NCBI GenBank assembly: GCA_964035775.1
Contig: OZ038314.1
Location: 31,318,947 to 31,382,946 of the forward strand
Direction of reading: 5' to 3'
Length of the DNA: 64,000 bases
From: Osedax frankpressi
Taxonomy: Eukaryota > Annelida > Polychaeta > Sabellida > Siboglinidae
Below are positions 39,557 to 54,517 of this stretch, piece after piece. A program made the position numbers and the translations under genes. The notes under the pieces were generated by a model. The model had not been told where the DNA came from and did not search any database. It worked only from the letters and a program-made list of their open reading frames with translations. Position 1 is the first letter of the stretch; each line of letters opens with the position of its first letter.

Positions 39557-40607
39557 TAGCGTCTAAACGAAAATAACTAAATTGTAAATTTAAAAAAATT
39601 TAATATATATTAATAACTGTAATTGTTGCTCTGTGTAATTAAATGGCCATCTATCAAATTAAGCATTACATATTAATTAAATAGAAAGTATTAAGTTATA
39701 TATATATTAATATAGATAGCGAACAAATATTCATATTCACTCAACTAGATATAAAAAATACCTCGATACATGTGTAACTACTTGATATAGTTTTCCAATA
39801 TCTAATGTATTTATACAACATATATCCTTACACATAACGAATATTTATCTTATTATAATACATATAAAAATATGTATAGATTTACAATATTAAATTTTAT
39901 CTAAGAAGATATTCTAACTTTCGATAATTAATAAAAGTCTATTATTGAATAGATAATTTCGGAAACAAAAACAAGGTAGCTAAATAATTCAAATGTATCG
40001 ACCATAGAAACAAATACAGTAGCCAATCTTACTTTCTATTATGTAAATAAAAATAAAGCTCTATATATATAGAGCAAATATAATGTAATACAATTTGAAC
40101 TAGAGTTTGATATAGGTTAGAGTGTGGACAAGCATATTGGTATAGCAGTTCAGTTATATCTATCTATTATCTTATCTATTTGTCAAATATAAGATCACCT
40201 CAACGCTTAATGTAATACCTAGAAAAGGATATACTACACTTAGACCGTAGAAGGGTTATTCTACGAATTACATCCTGAAAAGAGTGCTTTAAAACACTAG
40301 TGCTTTAAAACTGAGCCATAAAGCTGTATGCGAGTCCTCTCGCATAAATGATATTTCTTAAAAATAAATTCTACCGACTACTCAGTAACTTTATTTTGGG
40401 TTATCATATGATTAACTACTGGCTATTCTGACAACTTATTTTATAATGAGACACGTCCATTTATAATATTCAGCAATAAATAAAATATATAAACTAACTG
40501 TTAATAATATCTACAATTGTGCATTGCTAATTAATTGAAACATGACATACCTGCATATATATAAGCCCCGCCCTAAAACAATAACACAACTTGTGGATAA
40601 TTATATC

Positions 40608-40667
<60 letters not shown>

Positions 40668-41239
40668 GATGCATACAAGTAGTTCAACTAATGTTACATA
40701 TAGACTAGAATACTTTAATTTGTTATACCACTCATAGTTTAATTGATACAAGATATATTTTACAGGATATAGTATTTTAATGTTTAACAAAATCATTATT
40801 TGTAGTCGTTTTAATTCTAGAATTAATATAAATTAAACCATTTTGCAATAACGTGGACATTTAAATATAAAATAACTAGAATTATATTTATGTATATTAT
40901 ACAATTTTATAAGTTTATAATTTATAAAATACAAATTACAGATTATTTTATAAATAGTTGTATCTAAATTAGTAATGTTATATGAAGCCATGGTTTGCAT
41001 AAATGCATGTATTAACTAATGCATAATAATAACTAATCAATATTTCATCACATTCAATTTATTACTAAAGTGGTATCCTGGGAAACTCCAGTTTCAACAA
41101 CATATTCATTAGAAATTAAATTATTATAAATAAATTACTGATACTTTTAGGTTAGACAACTAGTACCCTCGTATAACAATAGTATATCATATTTGAAATA
41201 GTATTTTACAGTGTGTTTTACACTGTAAAAGTTTTATAT

Positions 41240-41395
<156 letters not shown>

Positions 41396-43104
41396 TGTAT
41401 GAGTGTGTGTTTCTTAGATTGATGTTATCATAGTAGATTATACATTTAATTAATTTATATTCATATTTATTCATTTTATTATTTATTTCCTGAGATTCCC
41501 GATATTAGGTTTGGCGATATTTGGAATTTCATTGATTGCATTACTTTCGGATTATTAGACGAATTATTTGTGAAAACGAATATAAATATATTAAGTGTTA
41601 AATTACTTTATAAATTGTATTAAAACACCTTATTTAACTAACAATCATATAATAAATAATCTATTCTAATATGATAATGTACCTTAACTGAATATAAATT
41701 TATATATAATATGTTAATATAATTAATATTATTAATTGTTAATATTAATTAATCAATATATAAGATTGTTGTATACTATATATTTATAATATATTAACAA
41801 CTGTATTAGTATTTTATTTATTTATTAATTATAAATATTTATTTATATTTTATAAATAAAAAATCATATTTTATAATGTTTTGTTATTTCCATTTTATTT
41901 ATCTGATAAGTTTTACGATGTGTTTAATAATAGCTTCAATCAATAATAATATAAAATCCAAGCATTCATTTAATTTAAATTTATAAATAGAAGTAATATT
42001 AAATGTGTATTTTAGCTTAATTGATATAAACTATACTTTTACTTTATACTAAGAATTAATTTATTAAATATATAGTATTATAGTCTGATCTCTGTCTTTG
42101 AAATTACTTCATAAAAACCAAAAATAAACCAATATAAACAGTCGCCGAAAGGTAATAAATGTATATTTTATATTAAAATATTGTAATAAAATATTAAAAT
42201 ATTAAAATATTGTAATAAAATATTGAAATATGGTATATAGAATATTAAAATATTGTAATACAATATTAAAATATTGTATATAGAATGTTATATTAAAATA
42301 TGGTATGGTCTTTAATAAATAATGATTAGTAAATAAAATATATTTAAACGAATTTTCAAATTAATTCAAATTAAAATTAATAATATATTTTATATAATAT
42401 TATGTACGTAAAAGAATAATACAATTAAAATTTATTTTATATTTTAATATGTAATAATCATATCGTCATATATGACGATATTATTATAGTGGGCGAAACT
42501 AAATCATTTTAAAAAGTTTCAGATCTTGTTACCAGATATCTTGGATACACATTTAGATGTGGATCATATTATCGAAATCGAAAACATGATTATTTATGGA
42601 GTATATTGTAATAAATGAATAAATAAATAAATATTGATTGATTATAAAAAAATAATCTCAATTTACCTAATATACGTGTACAATGTTCGGCATACATTAA
42701 TGGTATATAATTGATATATATCTTCCTAGAGAGATAATCAGAATAATACTAAAAGATTAATTTATTAATCTCATGTACTTTAATTATGACTGCATTCAAT
42801 CTGATCATCATCTTATTATTTGCATTGTTTTGATAAAATTAGATGTTCTATTAATTGTATGAAATGCATGCATATTTATTATAACCGGTAAACTAAGGTT
42901 AACCTAATAACACATGAAAGATATATTGATTTAGTTTAACAATAGAAGTTTATAAGCACAACCCTCAATTGTGAAAATCGTATCAAAATATTTATCAAAT
43001 AATATTATAAATTAATAAATTAGAAATATATTAATTATACGTTGCGATGGCCTCCAAAAAGGATTCAATATAAATATCTATTAACCCTCTTCTATATTTG
43101 CAAA

Positions 43105-43106
<2 letters not shown>

Positions 43107-43169
<63 letters not shown>
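43107..43169. repeat. (AT)n microsatellite
   Basis: About 62 bases of perfect TA dinucleotides. Confidence 0.95.
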
Positions 43170-43171
<2 letters not shown>

Positions 43172-44538
43172 AGATGATATGGGTTGCATTCTATCATTAA
43201 GAGATATAGCACTCAATCATTTACTAGATTATTTTACCAAAAATAAATCAAGAAGGTAAATAAAGATAATTAAACGTGATAAACGTAATACATTTTACGT
43301 AATTGAACGTACATTATTTCTAGGTACTGATAACATTGTCAAACTTTGGTATAATAATTTAATAAGTATAGTAAAAAAGAAATATTTCTAAAATTAATAT
43401 GAATAGCATTATGAATAATCAATAGTTATCATACTATTATGAATAATGATAATATTATGATAATATTATGATATATGCGTTTAGTTATTAGCAAAATAAA
43501 AACATTATTTTTAAACCCTTATAATAAAATCAGCTGACATTTAAATAAATCTGATTATTTAATTTACATATTCAAGAATATTTAGAAATTATATTTGTTA
43601 CTACTCACTGCCTACCTCTTATAACTCCATAACTCCAATTTTGAAGATAACAGAAAACGTTCGGCCGATATAAAATAATGATAGAAAATATGCTTATCAA
43701 GTTAATATAACATAATATGTGAAGTAGTATACTAAAATGGGTATTAAGTTACAAATAATCTTGATTTTAAATCCACATTCATGGATTGGAAATATGTATA
43801 AAGATGTATGTTATCTTTAAAAGAAATGTTGAATGACTACATCTAATAACATTATTATTGGTATAGATTATCTATGTCCACATAGGTATTTTATAATAAA
43901 TTATAATATTTATTTAATATTTATTTAATATTTAAATACAGCTTGTAGAATTGTTATTAAAAATAATCGAGATAAACTTTATTTCCTAATTTATTTCTTC
44001 AATTATTATAATTTATATTGCAAAGTCTATAAAAAATATTTCGAGTTAAAATTAGTTTTAAAAACTGCTAAATTTTTTGACGCTAAAATAATTCCTAAAA
44101 CTAAACTAAATTTTATCTTAATTTTTAAAATAGTTATTTCCTCAGAATTAATTATATAACAAGTTACACCGCTATATGAACTCTTTAATATAAACATTAA
44201 ATAAGATAATATTCTAATATAACTTGGATCATTATATATTATATATTTATATTTAATGAAGATAACAAAATAGTATTATATAAGTAACAATATTGTAGTT
44301 AAATTAAATATAGAGAAATACATAAATATTCTTTACATAATTTACTATCAACATTAAATTCATCCACTGATAAATAAACATTAATAAAATGTTCATAATC
44401 ATATATTTTTATGTTATCTACATTGTTTGCATTAGTGAAATTATAATTAGAATATCATGTACTCCGACTTGATTCTATTGATTTGATAAATATTATTACT
44501 ATAATTTATATTTTATGAAACATTAAATATTCAATGTG

Positions 44539-44589
<51 letters not shown>

Positions 44590-45607
44590 TATATATCTTA
44601 TATGATTAATACCTGTTTAAATGGGGTGTTCCTTTATAAGGTATATCTGATAATATTTTTTATAGCTGCAATAATATGAAAAATACAAATTAGAATGAAC
44701 AATAATATATTTTATTTTAAAATCTGGAAATTTGATAGTCAATAATAAACAGTTAAATGTTCGTGCTAATGACTTTATTATATCTAGTTTTAAAACTAGC
44801 ATATAAATATAATTAGACAATAATAATACAAATCTAAATGATATAAATTAATATTTTAATATAGAAAATAATAAAATGATTTTAATAAATTATTTAAGTA
44901 TAAATTATAAGTTTAATAAAATAAAAAAATTTTAATAAAAATAACAAAAATATAATATAAAATAAAAATGATTAAGCAACAAAATATAGGTAATATATAT
45001 ATTAAATAGATATAACTTGAAACCTTATATTTGAAAACACAAGTCGAAAATAAAATGATATCTAAACACCTAAAGAGATTTACATAATTTTCATATAAAT
45101 AACATATAAAAAGTACACCTTAGGTATTTTATATATAATATACTATTTAAATAAAATATACTAGACGAATTAACTTTAAAATAATAATTTTATAACTTAC
45201 ATCATTTAAATGTTGTTATATAAATAATTCATTATAAAATGCATAAGTAAAACATAACTTAAATAATGAATTTGTGTATAACAATCAAATAAAGTTATAT
45301 TATTTTCGGAATTGAAATTTTATAACTCGTAATATTAATACATATAGATTCTATAGAATATATTAATATAAAATATATATGGATAAAATAAAGAGTAGAT
45401 AAATTATGAGCACAAATTAGTACTAATAGCCAAGATTACTAAGTAATATCAACTAATAGCATTAATTTAAGTACTATTTTCTATAGTAAAAGCCATCTGC
45501 ATATTGTAATGCATACAATCTGTTATATGAAATAGGTTACTAATTAACTAGATGTAATCATTTCATGCACATCTTAGTGACATTAGTATTATATAGATAT
45601 ATATATA

Positions 45608-45660
<53 letters not shown>

Positions 45661-45953
45661 CCAATATTATGAGGGTTCTGAAATGTGATAATTGTTCTAA
45701 TGTATAATTAATTAAATAATATACAAGTATCATTATAATAATATAACCATATATATGATATATCATTATAATTGAGGCATATATTTTGTACAATTTTATT
45801 TTAAATATTATTTAAAATAGTTATGTCTATATTGAAATAGATAAAACATTGATATTTTAATTCTATTAATCTTATATAATGTAATATTATTATTTGTAAT
45901 ATATTTAGAACAAATGTTGTGCATTTACTACCACTCTCCTCGTGACTAATATG

Positions 45954-45954
<1 letters not shown>

Positions 45955-45996
<42 letters not shown>

Positions 45997-46018
45997 ATGT
46001 GTGTGTATGTATATATAC
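45955..46018. repeat. (AT)n with TG-rich tail
   Basis: TATGTATG leads into TA dinucleotides, then GTGTATGTGTGTGTATG. Confidence 0.9.
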
Positions 46019-47211
46019 GATATATTATATATGTTCATGTTTTAAAATACATTATATTATAATTAATTGATATATAATAATTATTATTCTAAATAATCTG
46101 ATATATTTACATAACATAAGTTAATTAATTATAACCTATATTGTTTACTCTTATGTTACATGTTTACTCTAATCGTGAAGTTTCCTATAATGTTAATAGA
46201 AATATTAATTATGAATCTCTTTACAATGAACGATTACCTTTTTCTTAATTGAGCTAATAAAAAAGATTTCAACTTCAATGAAGCTTTTGCATGTTCTGAA
46301 AGATACATTGCCGTAATTCGTCTGCATTTCTTATCTATTAGTATTTACTACTATTTCGATATTTTCTTAATTTTACTAGATTATATTCTGATTCACCTAT
46401 ACAAAAGACACATGAAACTATTTGAAGTAACTATTGTAAATTCTTATAGAATTATTTTAAATAATATAGAATAATAAAATTTAACTAGATCTAAAATATA
46501 TTTTCTGCTTTATTATATAACATTAAAATTATATATCCTGGATGGTTTCTTGGGGAATCCAGAGAATTTCGTTATTTGCATTTCAAATTTTCATTTCCTA
46601 TTATTTAATATTTTTTAAATACGCAAAAGGATTTTATGAAATATCTAAGAAAGAAAAATAAAATATGTCACTATTAATTGATTTATATAGACATTTATTT
46701 ATTTGATATATATATATATATATACTAATTATAAAAATATATTTATACATCACTCAATTTCCTATAAATGTTTTCCAATATTAATTATTTAACTCCATTT
46801 ATATATACTAGAACATTTATTGAGTATAGTCATTACTATACTTACATTACTAGTATAGGATTACTATAATCATATTTTACATTATTGGAACGATCCACTA
46901 TTTTATAACATGCATTATATATATTCCCAATTAATTTGATGATGTGACAATTATACATACTTATATAATCATTTTAAATAATATATAAAAATAATATATT
47001 TCAATTTGACTACAATATAGTTTCATTTGTATTAAAAACTAAAATAACCTGAATGGTTTCTTGGATATATTTAAATATATAATTATACTAATTATGAATA
47101 CGTTACGACTATATATCAAACGGTGATTTTGCTTTATAACGCCGTCATATATGAATGACGTGGTAAAACATATCATCAATAAATCAAACTTCACGGATGA
47201 CTGCTTTTCAG

Positions 47212-47340
47212 GAAGTATCTCTCCTAGAAAATCATTGCGCGCCGCATAATCCTAACGACGCCCGCAAATCGATGTTTACCCACGCCACCGAGTTTCATGT
47301 CAACAACATTCATCTTTGCGTCATTGCTGGTGGTATTACA
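47212..47340 (+). other. Balanced block with a possible exon; strand and frame unresolved
   Basis: A good acceptor (CTGCTTTTCAG) precedes a block of about 150 bases with normal composition. In phase 0 it reads 43 residues, EVSLLENHCAPHNPNDARKS then MFTHATEFHVNNIHLCVIAG, to TAA 47341-47343. In phase 1, which the DOMON gene would need, it reads RSISPRKSLRAA and stops at 47247-47249. The minus strand also has an open frame of about 34 codons. None matches a family I recognise. It could be a terminal exon, a conserved non-coding element or a fossil fragment. Confidence 0.3.
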
Positions 47341-47343
47341 TAA

Positions 47344-47765
47344 TCGTCTAGCTCGCTAATCCGTACGCCTAGTTTTGATGTTTCATATTTAAATTATTGT
47401 TAAATTTATACATTAATAAACTAAGAACAATAAAAGGAAATATACTCCGGTAAGATAGGATAACATATATATATAAGCATATATATATATTATATATATA
47501 TCAAATATCATTACATTATACATATTAATATAATATTATAGAATAGTATATTCTATATCGCTATAAATAGAATGTATTGTTTTATTATATACACATTTCT
47601 ACTTCATTGCTGGGATATCAGTAAGTTTCAATGGGTGCAGTTCATTTCGTGCATTAGTTAACTCCTTTAAAGTGTTCTTTCATTATTAATTACCAATATA
47701 AAGCTTAATGTTAATCGCTTAAGGTAAATCTTAACTCAATCAATATATATATATAAATACCAATA

Positions 47766-47807
<42 letters not shown>

Positions 47808-48547
47808 AACAATACCTATATATGTATTAAAATATAAATAATATGTATTTTATATACAATCATATTATATATCCTATATTATAGGTGTATAGATACTCGA
47901 ATTTACTTTATATGTCACTCTATTGATGATGTAATATTATTAAGTAATTACATTATATAAAATTCCTGCTATAAATCGTATTTCATATATTTCATATCCA
48001 CCGGTTAAGTTAGTGTTAATGGTTAATGGTTAATGTTAATGATCAATGTTATAAGTTAATGTCTTTCTTGGCCATATTTAGACTCGAGGACATTTTATTT
48101 TCAAATATTTTAGATCATTTTATTATTTGATCATTTTGATTTATTTTTTAAATTATTTTTACAAAACTTGTATCACTATGTTTGGTGTATTAGTATTTTG
48201 ATTAATAAGTATAACTAATATTAAATAAATATATCAAATAACAGCTAATTATTTAAGTCATCGAATTTATTTGTTTATAAAAACCATTTAAATTTGAAAA
48301 TTAATCATATGCAATAATAACATTTTCAATTGATTCAGTATCAATACATATGTATATTATATATTATATTATATATATTATATAAATGCATTGCATATCC
48401 ATACTATTTTGTATAATGTATTATATATTAAATATAGTAAATTATATACATTATTTATTTAACTTCTATTATTTCTATATATTTACATTTATAGTCGCAT
48501 ATGGCTAAAATTGATTATTAGCATTACATTTATATTAAAGATAACAC

Positions 48548-48599
<52 letters not shown>

Positions 48600-48627
48600 C
48601 ACAATACATACACATAAATACACACAC

Positions 48628-48677
<50 letters not shown>

Positions 48678-49960
48678 TCTATATAAATGAGCATATACAA
48701 ATAAGATTAATAATTTATTCCAGGATGAAATATGATATATATAATAAATCTGCAATCAATATCATTATGCCTGTATATATGTAAATAAGTAATGCTCATT
48801 TATATTGCATGATAACCATACCTAATCACACACTCATCCCAGCAAATAATACAGGTGGTTTTCTAGAATAATGTGTATTGTTTTATACGTAGACTATTCT
48901 GACATTGCAATGGTTTCTAAGTTATGCTATGTGGTATTTAGAAGAAATACATCTACAAAAAGCGGTTTCTAGTTAAAACTGTTTATCAGCTACTATAATT
49001 AGAAACAGTGATATTTGAAAGTAATTCAATTAATTATTCTAATTTTATACATTATTTATTAGATAAAATATGTAAATGTATCGTCATCATTCGTATTCAT
49101 GGAATAACATGTAAATTTATTATTATTATCATTTCACGTGACATATAGTATACTATTATATATAGTATTACAAGCAATGCAAACCGTGCATACATTATAA
49201 ATATATTATATACACTTATTATATTAAATAAGGCATAACAATAATCATTCACAAGTTTATAATGAATTAAAAGCAAAATAATATCAAATAAATGAGTCGC
49301 AGTTGAATCTATGTTTGATGTTTATATTATTTTATAGGAGTATAATTATATTAAATCATATTAATACAATATAAATAAATCATTTATTGAAACCAAAATC
49401 CATGCATATTATTTTACCGGAGTTAGTATAGATTTATAAAATCCTTAAATACTTTGACAAAAATAAATAATATAATATAAACTAAACATTCTAATACGTT
49501 GATTGTTTGTTTGGATATGAGTATAAGACTGTCCATCACGTGATAGCTTACGAATAAATGTACCAGTCATATGGCAATAACATCTGTATCGCGTAATGCT
49601 CTATTATGCAATGACAAACAATCAATACATATTAATTAATATACCCGGACATTTATTGATTACATAACTGCATTTATTTCTCAGTTATTTCTATGTGTGA
49701 CATTGATTTTTATTATTATATAATTTACTAAATATCTAACATTATAATATATCTATATTTAAACAATGAAAAATCATTAATAACCATGTATTCAAGAAAT
49801 ACTAATCGTAAAATTACAGTGTAAGATAATTATGTAACATATAGTATACGACACAATGTGTAAGGTATAGAGTGTTAAATAGATAATAATACACTCGATA
49901 GAAGATATTTATAGTAATACACACATAATAAGACATAGAGTGTAAGCCACATAGAGTGTA
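47344..49960. other. AT-rich DNA without a supportable gene
   Basis: Contains (AT)n at 47769-47805 and a compound array at 48551-48673 with two long (AT)n blocks separated by an ACATACACATA-type spacer. Also present is a short TTAATGGTTAATG repeat near 48010-48060. Nothing else is visible. Confidence 0.55.
48551..48673. repeat. Double (AT)n microsatellite with a CA-rich spacer
   Basis: (AT)n at 48551-48594, a spacer rich in CACACA and ATACACATA, then (AT)n at 48629-48673. Confidence 0.92.
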
Positions 49961-50382
49961 AGACATTCAGTGTAATATAAACTTCGTAAGATACACATTA
50001 TAAGTGTAATATATAAAGTGTAAGATGTTTAATGTAATGTGGGTAGTGTAATGTGACAGTGTAAGGTGTAGAGTTTGATATAAACATAAGGAATATATAT
50101 AAGAAATTTAGTGTAAGACATTAAGTGTAAGATATTCAGTGTAAGACATGCAGTGTAAGATATTCAGTGTAAGACATTCAGTGTAATATACACTTCGTAA
50201 GATACACATTATAAGTGTAATATATAAAGTGCAAGATGTTTAATGTAATGTGGGTAGTGTAATGTGACAGTGTAAGGTGTAGAGTTTGATATAAACATAA
50301 GGAATATATATAAGAAATTTAGTGTAAGACATTAAGTGTAAGATATTCAGTGTAATACATGCAGTGTAAGACATGTAGTGTA
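49961..50382. repeat. Tandem duplication of a 211-bp segment
   Basis: The sequence starting AGACATTCAGTGTAATATA and ACTTCGTAAGATACAC recurs at an offset of exactly 211 bases (ACTTCGTAAG at 49981 and 50192) with only a few substitutions. Inside each copy are shorter AGTGTAA units, so this is a higher-order duplication grown from the adjacent 14-bp repeat. Confidence 0.88.
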
Positions 50383-51135
50383 AGATATTCAGTGTAAGAC
50401 ATGCAGTGTAAGACATTCAGTGTAAGGCATGCATTGTAAGTTATGTAGTGTAAGACATGCTGTGTAAGACATGTAGTGTAAGACATGCAGTTTAAGATAT
50501 GCATTGTAAGCTATGTAGTGTAGGATATTCAGTGTAAGACATTCAGTGTAAGACATGCAGTGTAAGACATGCATTGTAAGACATGCATTGTAAGACATGC
50601 ATTGTAAGACATGTAGTATAATACATGCAGTGTAAGACATTCAATGTAAGACATGTAGTGTAAGACATGCAGTGTAAGATATGCCTTGTAAGACATACAG
50701 TGTAAGATATATAGTGTAAGACATGTAGTGTAAGATATTCAGTGTAAGACATTCAGTGTAAGACCTGCAGTGTAAGACATGCATTGTAAGACATGTAGTA
50801 TACTACATGCAGTGTAAGACATTCAATGTAAGACATGTAGTGTAAGACATACAGTGTAATACATGCCTTGTAAGACATGCAGTGTAATACATGCATTGTA
50901 AGACATGTATTGTAAGACATGTAGTGTAATAGATGCAGTGTAAGACATTCAATGTAAGACATGCAGTGTAAGACATGCAGTGTAAGACATGAAGTGTAAG
51001 ATGTGTAGTGTAGGACATGAAGTGTAAGACAAGCAGTGTAAGACATGCCTTGTAAGACATTCAATGTAAGATATGCAGTGTAAGACATTCAGTGTAAGAT
51101 ATTCAATGTAAGACATGCAGTGTAAGACATGCTGT
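50310..51135. repeat. 14-bp minisatellite AGTGTAAGACATGC, about 55-60 units
   Basis: Units of 14 bases with frequent small variants (GACATTC, GATATTC, GACATGT, ATACATG). Degenerate units extend to the left as far as 49920. The minus strand of the unit has no stop trinucleotide and 14 is not a multiple of 3, so several minus frames stay open (SYTACLTLHVLHCM period). These are repeat artefacts. Confidence 0.93.
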
Positions 51136-52340
51136 TTAATAATTATACTTGTAGTGACATTACATAACATAGCATTAATCACCAAACCCGCAATGTTATC
51201 TATCCAGGATATCTTCTCAGTAACTATAATTATTTATAACCATGATTCAATCGTATCTGTGCATAATGATGCTATCGATAATTATCATTGCATACTTCAC
51301 AACAACAATGAAAGACAATAATAGCAAAGTATATTATATAATGGCTCATTCTTATAGTATTATTTAAATATGATGTGTGTATACTTGTATACAAACAAGA
51401 ATATATATAAATATATACTTTAAATATATCATTATACATATAGATACCTCTAATTCACGCGATTACACTTGAACTAATGTTACTCTTTCTCTTAATGAGA
51501 TTACCAATGTACCTTATACAATATAGGATGTATTTATAGCTGGTCCTGTCAACTGAAACTGTTCGTTCTTTTGTACTACCACCAACAATGATCATATAGT
51601 CGTATTGCATAACGTGTCTTGTAACAGGTTATCAAACGAACAATAAATCAACAATAGCGTTCGCTTTTCTTCGCTTTATTACTCGCCCCGTTATACCAAC
51701 ACACCGCAATTGACCACCTCACTTCCGTTAATAGAACAATCTCATTAGATAACATTTCTCTACTTCGTGTGTCTTTACTACGCAGGTTCTTTACCATATT
51801 ACATACGACTTGCACCGTACAATGTACTGTGTATATTGTTTACTATAGAGTGCATATAATAAACTAACATAGTAAAATGAATATTGTACATGTACAATGT
51901 ACATTATAATATGTGTATTTGGCATTGTAATGTATATATATAGTATGCTATTATGTATACATTATACACTGTATTGTTATACTGTATATTGTACAATTTA
52001 AAGTTTATATTTTACATCGTACACTGTAGACACTCTACACTGTAGAGTGTACATTCTAAACTGTAAACATGACCGTAAAATGTACACACTTACAGTATAA
52101 TATTAAATCTATACTAATATGATTTAAAATATTATATATAATTACTGATATCATTAATTAATCGCCAGTCTATGACGTCGCCATTAACTGCATTAGTTAT
52201 GATTAGTTTCTTACACCAAAATCGATAATGTGTATTATTAATACGTTTTTATCTATATTCGTTGCATATATATATTTCCTTTGATACCCTAGAATAAGAT
52301 TTATTACTATACTATAGCTAGACTTAATATTAATACATCG
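51136..52340. other. Mixed-composition intergenic DNA
   Basis: More balanced than average at 51160-51320 and 51540-51840, but no exon with convincing splice sites is seen. A 68-codon frame at 51115-51321 begins inside the minisatellite and looks accidental. The stretch 51820-52080 is rich in TGTACA-type self-complementary words. Confidence 0.5.
51820..52085. repeat. TGTACA/TACACTGTA-rich palindromic cluster
   Basis: Repeated self-complementary words include TACAATGTACTGTGTATATTG, TTGTACATGTACAATGTACA, CACTGTAGACACTCTACACT and GTAGAGTGTACATTC. Several neighbouring pieces are inverted copies of one another, so hairpins are likely. It resembles the shorter cluster at 14694-14744. Confidence 0.6.
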
Positions 52341-52357
52341 TTACGCATTACATATCG

Positions 52358-52545
52358 CCCTTTCTCTTTCTTTCTTTCTCTCTTTCTCTCTTGATCTCGC
52401 TCTCACTCTTACTATCACTCTTATTCTCACTCTCAACCGCATTATCACTCTCGTATTTAGACTCATTCTTACTCTCACTCTCACTCTCACTCTGGCTCTC
52501 ACTCTCATACTTATTCTCGCTCTAGCTCTCACTCTCTCATTCTTT
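52358..52545. repeat. Polypyrimidine tract, (CTCTCA/CTTACT)n
   Basis: C/T-rich on the + strand with words CTCACTCTTACT, CTCACTCTCACTCTC and TTTCTTTCTTTCTC. The minus-strand open frame (Arg/Val/Glu-rich) follows from this simple sequence. Such a mirror-like homopurine-homopyrimidine tract could form triplex DNA. Confidence 0.8.
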
Positions 52546-52584
52546 ATTTTATCTTCTTCCATTATTTGTATTACCACCTATGAA

Positions 52585-52985
52585 TATATTATACAATGTA
52601 TATTACACAATGTATATTACACAATGTATATTATACAATGTATATTATACAATATATATTATACAATGTATATTATACAATGTATATTATACAATGTATA
52701 TTATACAATGTATATTATACAATGTATATTATACAATGTATATTATACAATGTATATTATACAATGTATATTATACAATGTATATTATACAATGTATATT
52801 ATACAATGTATATTATACAATGTATATTATACAATGTATATTATACAATGTATATTATACAATGTATATTATACAATGTATATTATACAATGTATATTAT
52901 ACAATGTATATTATACAATGTATATTATACAATGTATATTATACAATGTATATTATACAATGTATATTATACAATGTATATTATG
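52585..52985. repeat. 14-bp minisatellite TGTATATTATACAA, about 28 units
   Basis: Nearly identical units. The unit is almost self-complementary (TTGTATAATATACA on the other strand), so each copy can pair with its neighbours. The + frames are all open because the unit has no stop trinucleotide; no protein is implied. Confidence 0.95.
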
Positions 52986-53068
52986 CATACACATATGTGT
53001 ATGTATAATATACATTATATAATATACATATATGTGTATGTATAATATACATTGTATAATATACATAC
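52986..53068. repeat. Inverted-repeat junction between two arrays
   Basis: The words ATACACATATGTGTATGTATA and TAATATACATTATATAATATAC are arranged so that the stretch folds on itself. The segment from CATATGTGTATGTATAATATA occurs twice (about 52992 and 53029). It links the 14-bp array to the CA-rich array. Confidence 0.7.
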
Positions 53069-53272
<204 letters not shown>

Positions 53273-54083
53273 ATACGCACACATACATACAAATACAAAT
53301 ACGCTCACAAACGCACTCTCTCTCTCTCTTTTTCTCGATGACTCATCAGTCGTAAAATTACCCTTTACCAATATGATCTATAAATGCTACTACTGGATCC
53401 CAGAAGACAGTAAACGCCTAGCCACCGCTATACGTGCACCTGCCTTATGTAATTCCTTATAGCAAGATACATGTGCACTCGATATATACTGCCACACTAT
53501 AGAGGTTTGTTTGTCTACTAGTCTGGGTTGTTATTATTATTATTAAAGCTAACTATATGAAAATGTTATTGCAGTGGATGCTACTTCAACGACTTTACAA
53601 ATCGTTGTTTTTATTTATATATAAAATCACTTATGTAACTACCATTGCTCATGATATATCTTATATTACAGACAAGGTAGCGTTACTTTACAGTAAACTA
53701 ATATTCTTATTAATAAGTTCATTATTTTTGTTATTATAATTAACGTTTATATTTTATGTATTTTATATAACAAACATATGTTGAATTACATTATAGGTTA
53801 CATAATGTACTCTATATTCCGATGTAGTAGTTACATAATAAGTGGGTTAGTCATGACGTCAGAGTTGGTACATGCTTTTCACCTGCTCCATTAACAATGC
53901 TAATTAAGTATCGCTAACAGAGAACGAACAATATATGTATATAAATGCGAATATGTAAATTCTATTAATAGGATATTATTTCATCTCATATACAATGGAA
54001 TGTTTGTGGACTACCATATGATATTTAACCCGTGATTTCTTAATCAAATATTATTACACTGGTATTAGTTTGTTAATTGTATA

Positions 54084-54122
<39 letters not shown>

Positions 54123-54481
54123 CTTCAGTGACTCATTTTAAGGGCCTTCACACCTATATAATGTCGGTAAATTGAGAATAGCTAATATTTAACAAAAGTG
54201 TTGAATTAAGACAATTTTTTTAAATAAAAATAGTTGTAAATATAAATTCACACGAGGACTCATGATTTTTAGATTATTTTACTATAAAAATAAAAATGAT
54301 AATACATATTTTTAATTAGTATATAAAATAAGACTTACCTTATTATTATAAAGATAATATTTCATCATACGTTAATATAGATTAAATTACTATAGTTATT
54401 TATATATGTTCATTTATATGAATATTTATTTCTGTAAAACATATTAATAATATATCCTTATATGGATATTTAATAAAAATA

Positions 54482-54517
<36 letters not shown>

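Noticed and set aside
49961-51135. CRISPR-like regular repeat
   Set aside because: Units are contiguous with no unique spacers, and the context is a eukaryotic genome.
50319-51185. Overlapping minus-strand frames with a repeated SYTACLTLHVLHC motif
   Set aside because: Stop-free minus strand of a 14-bp minisatellite; repeat artefact.
52580-53045. Three overlapping + frames with YNVYYTMYIIQCIL periods
   Set aside because: Stop-free 14-bp unit read in three phases; not coding.
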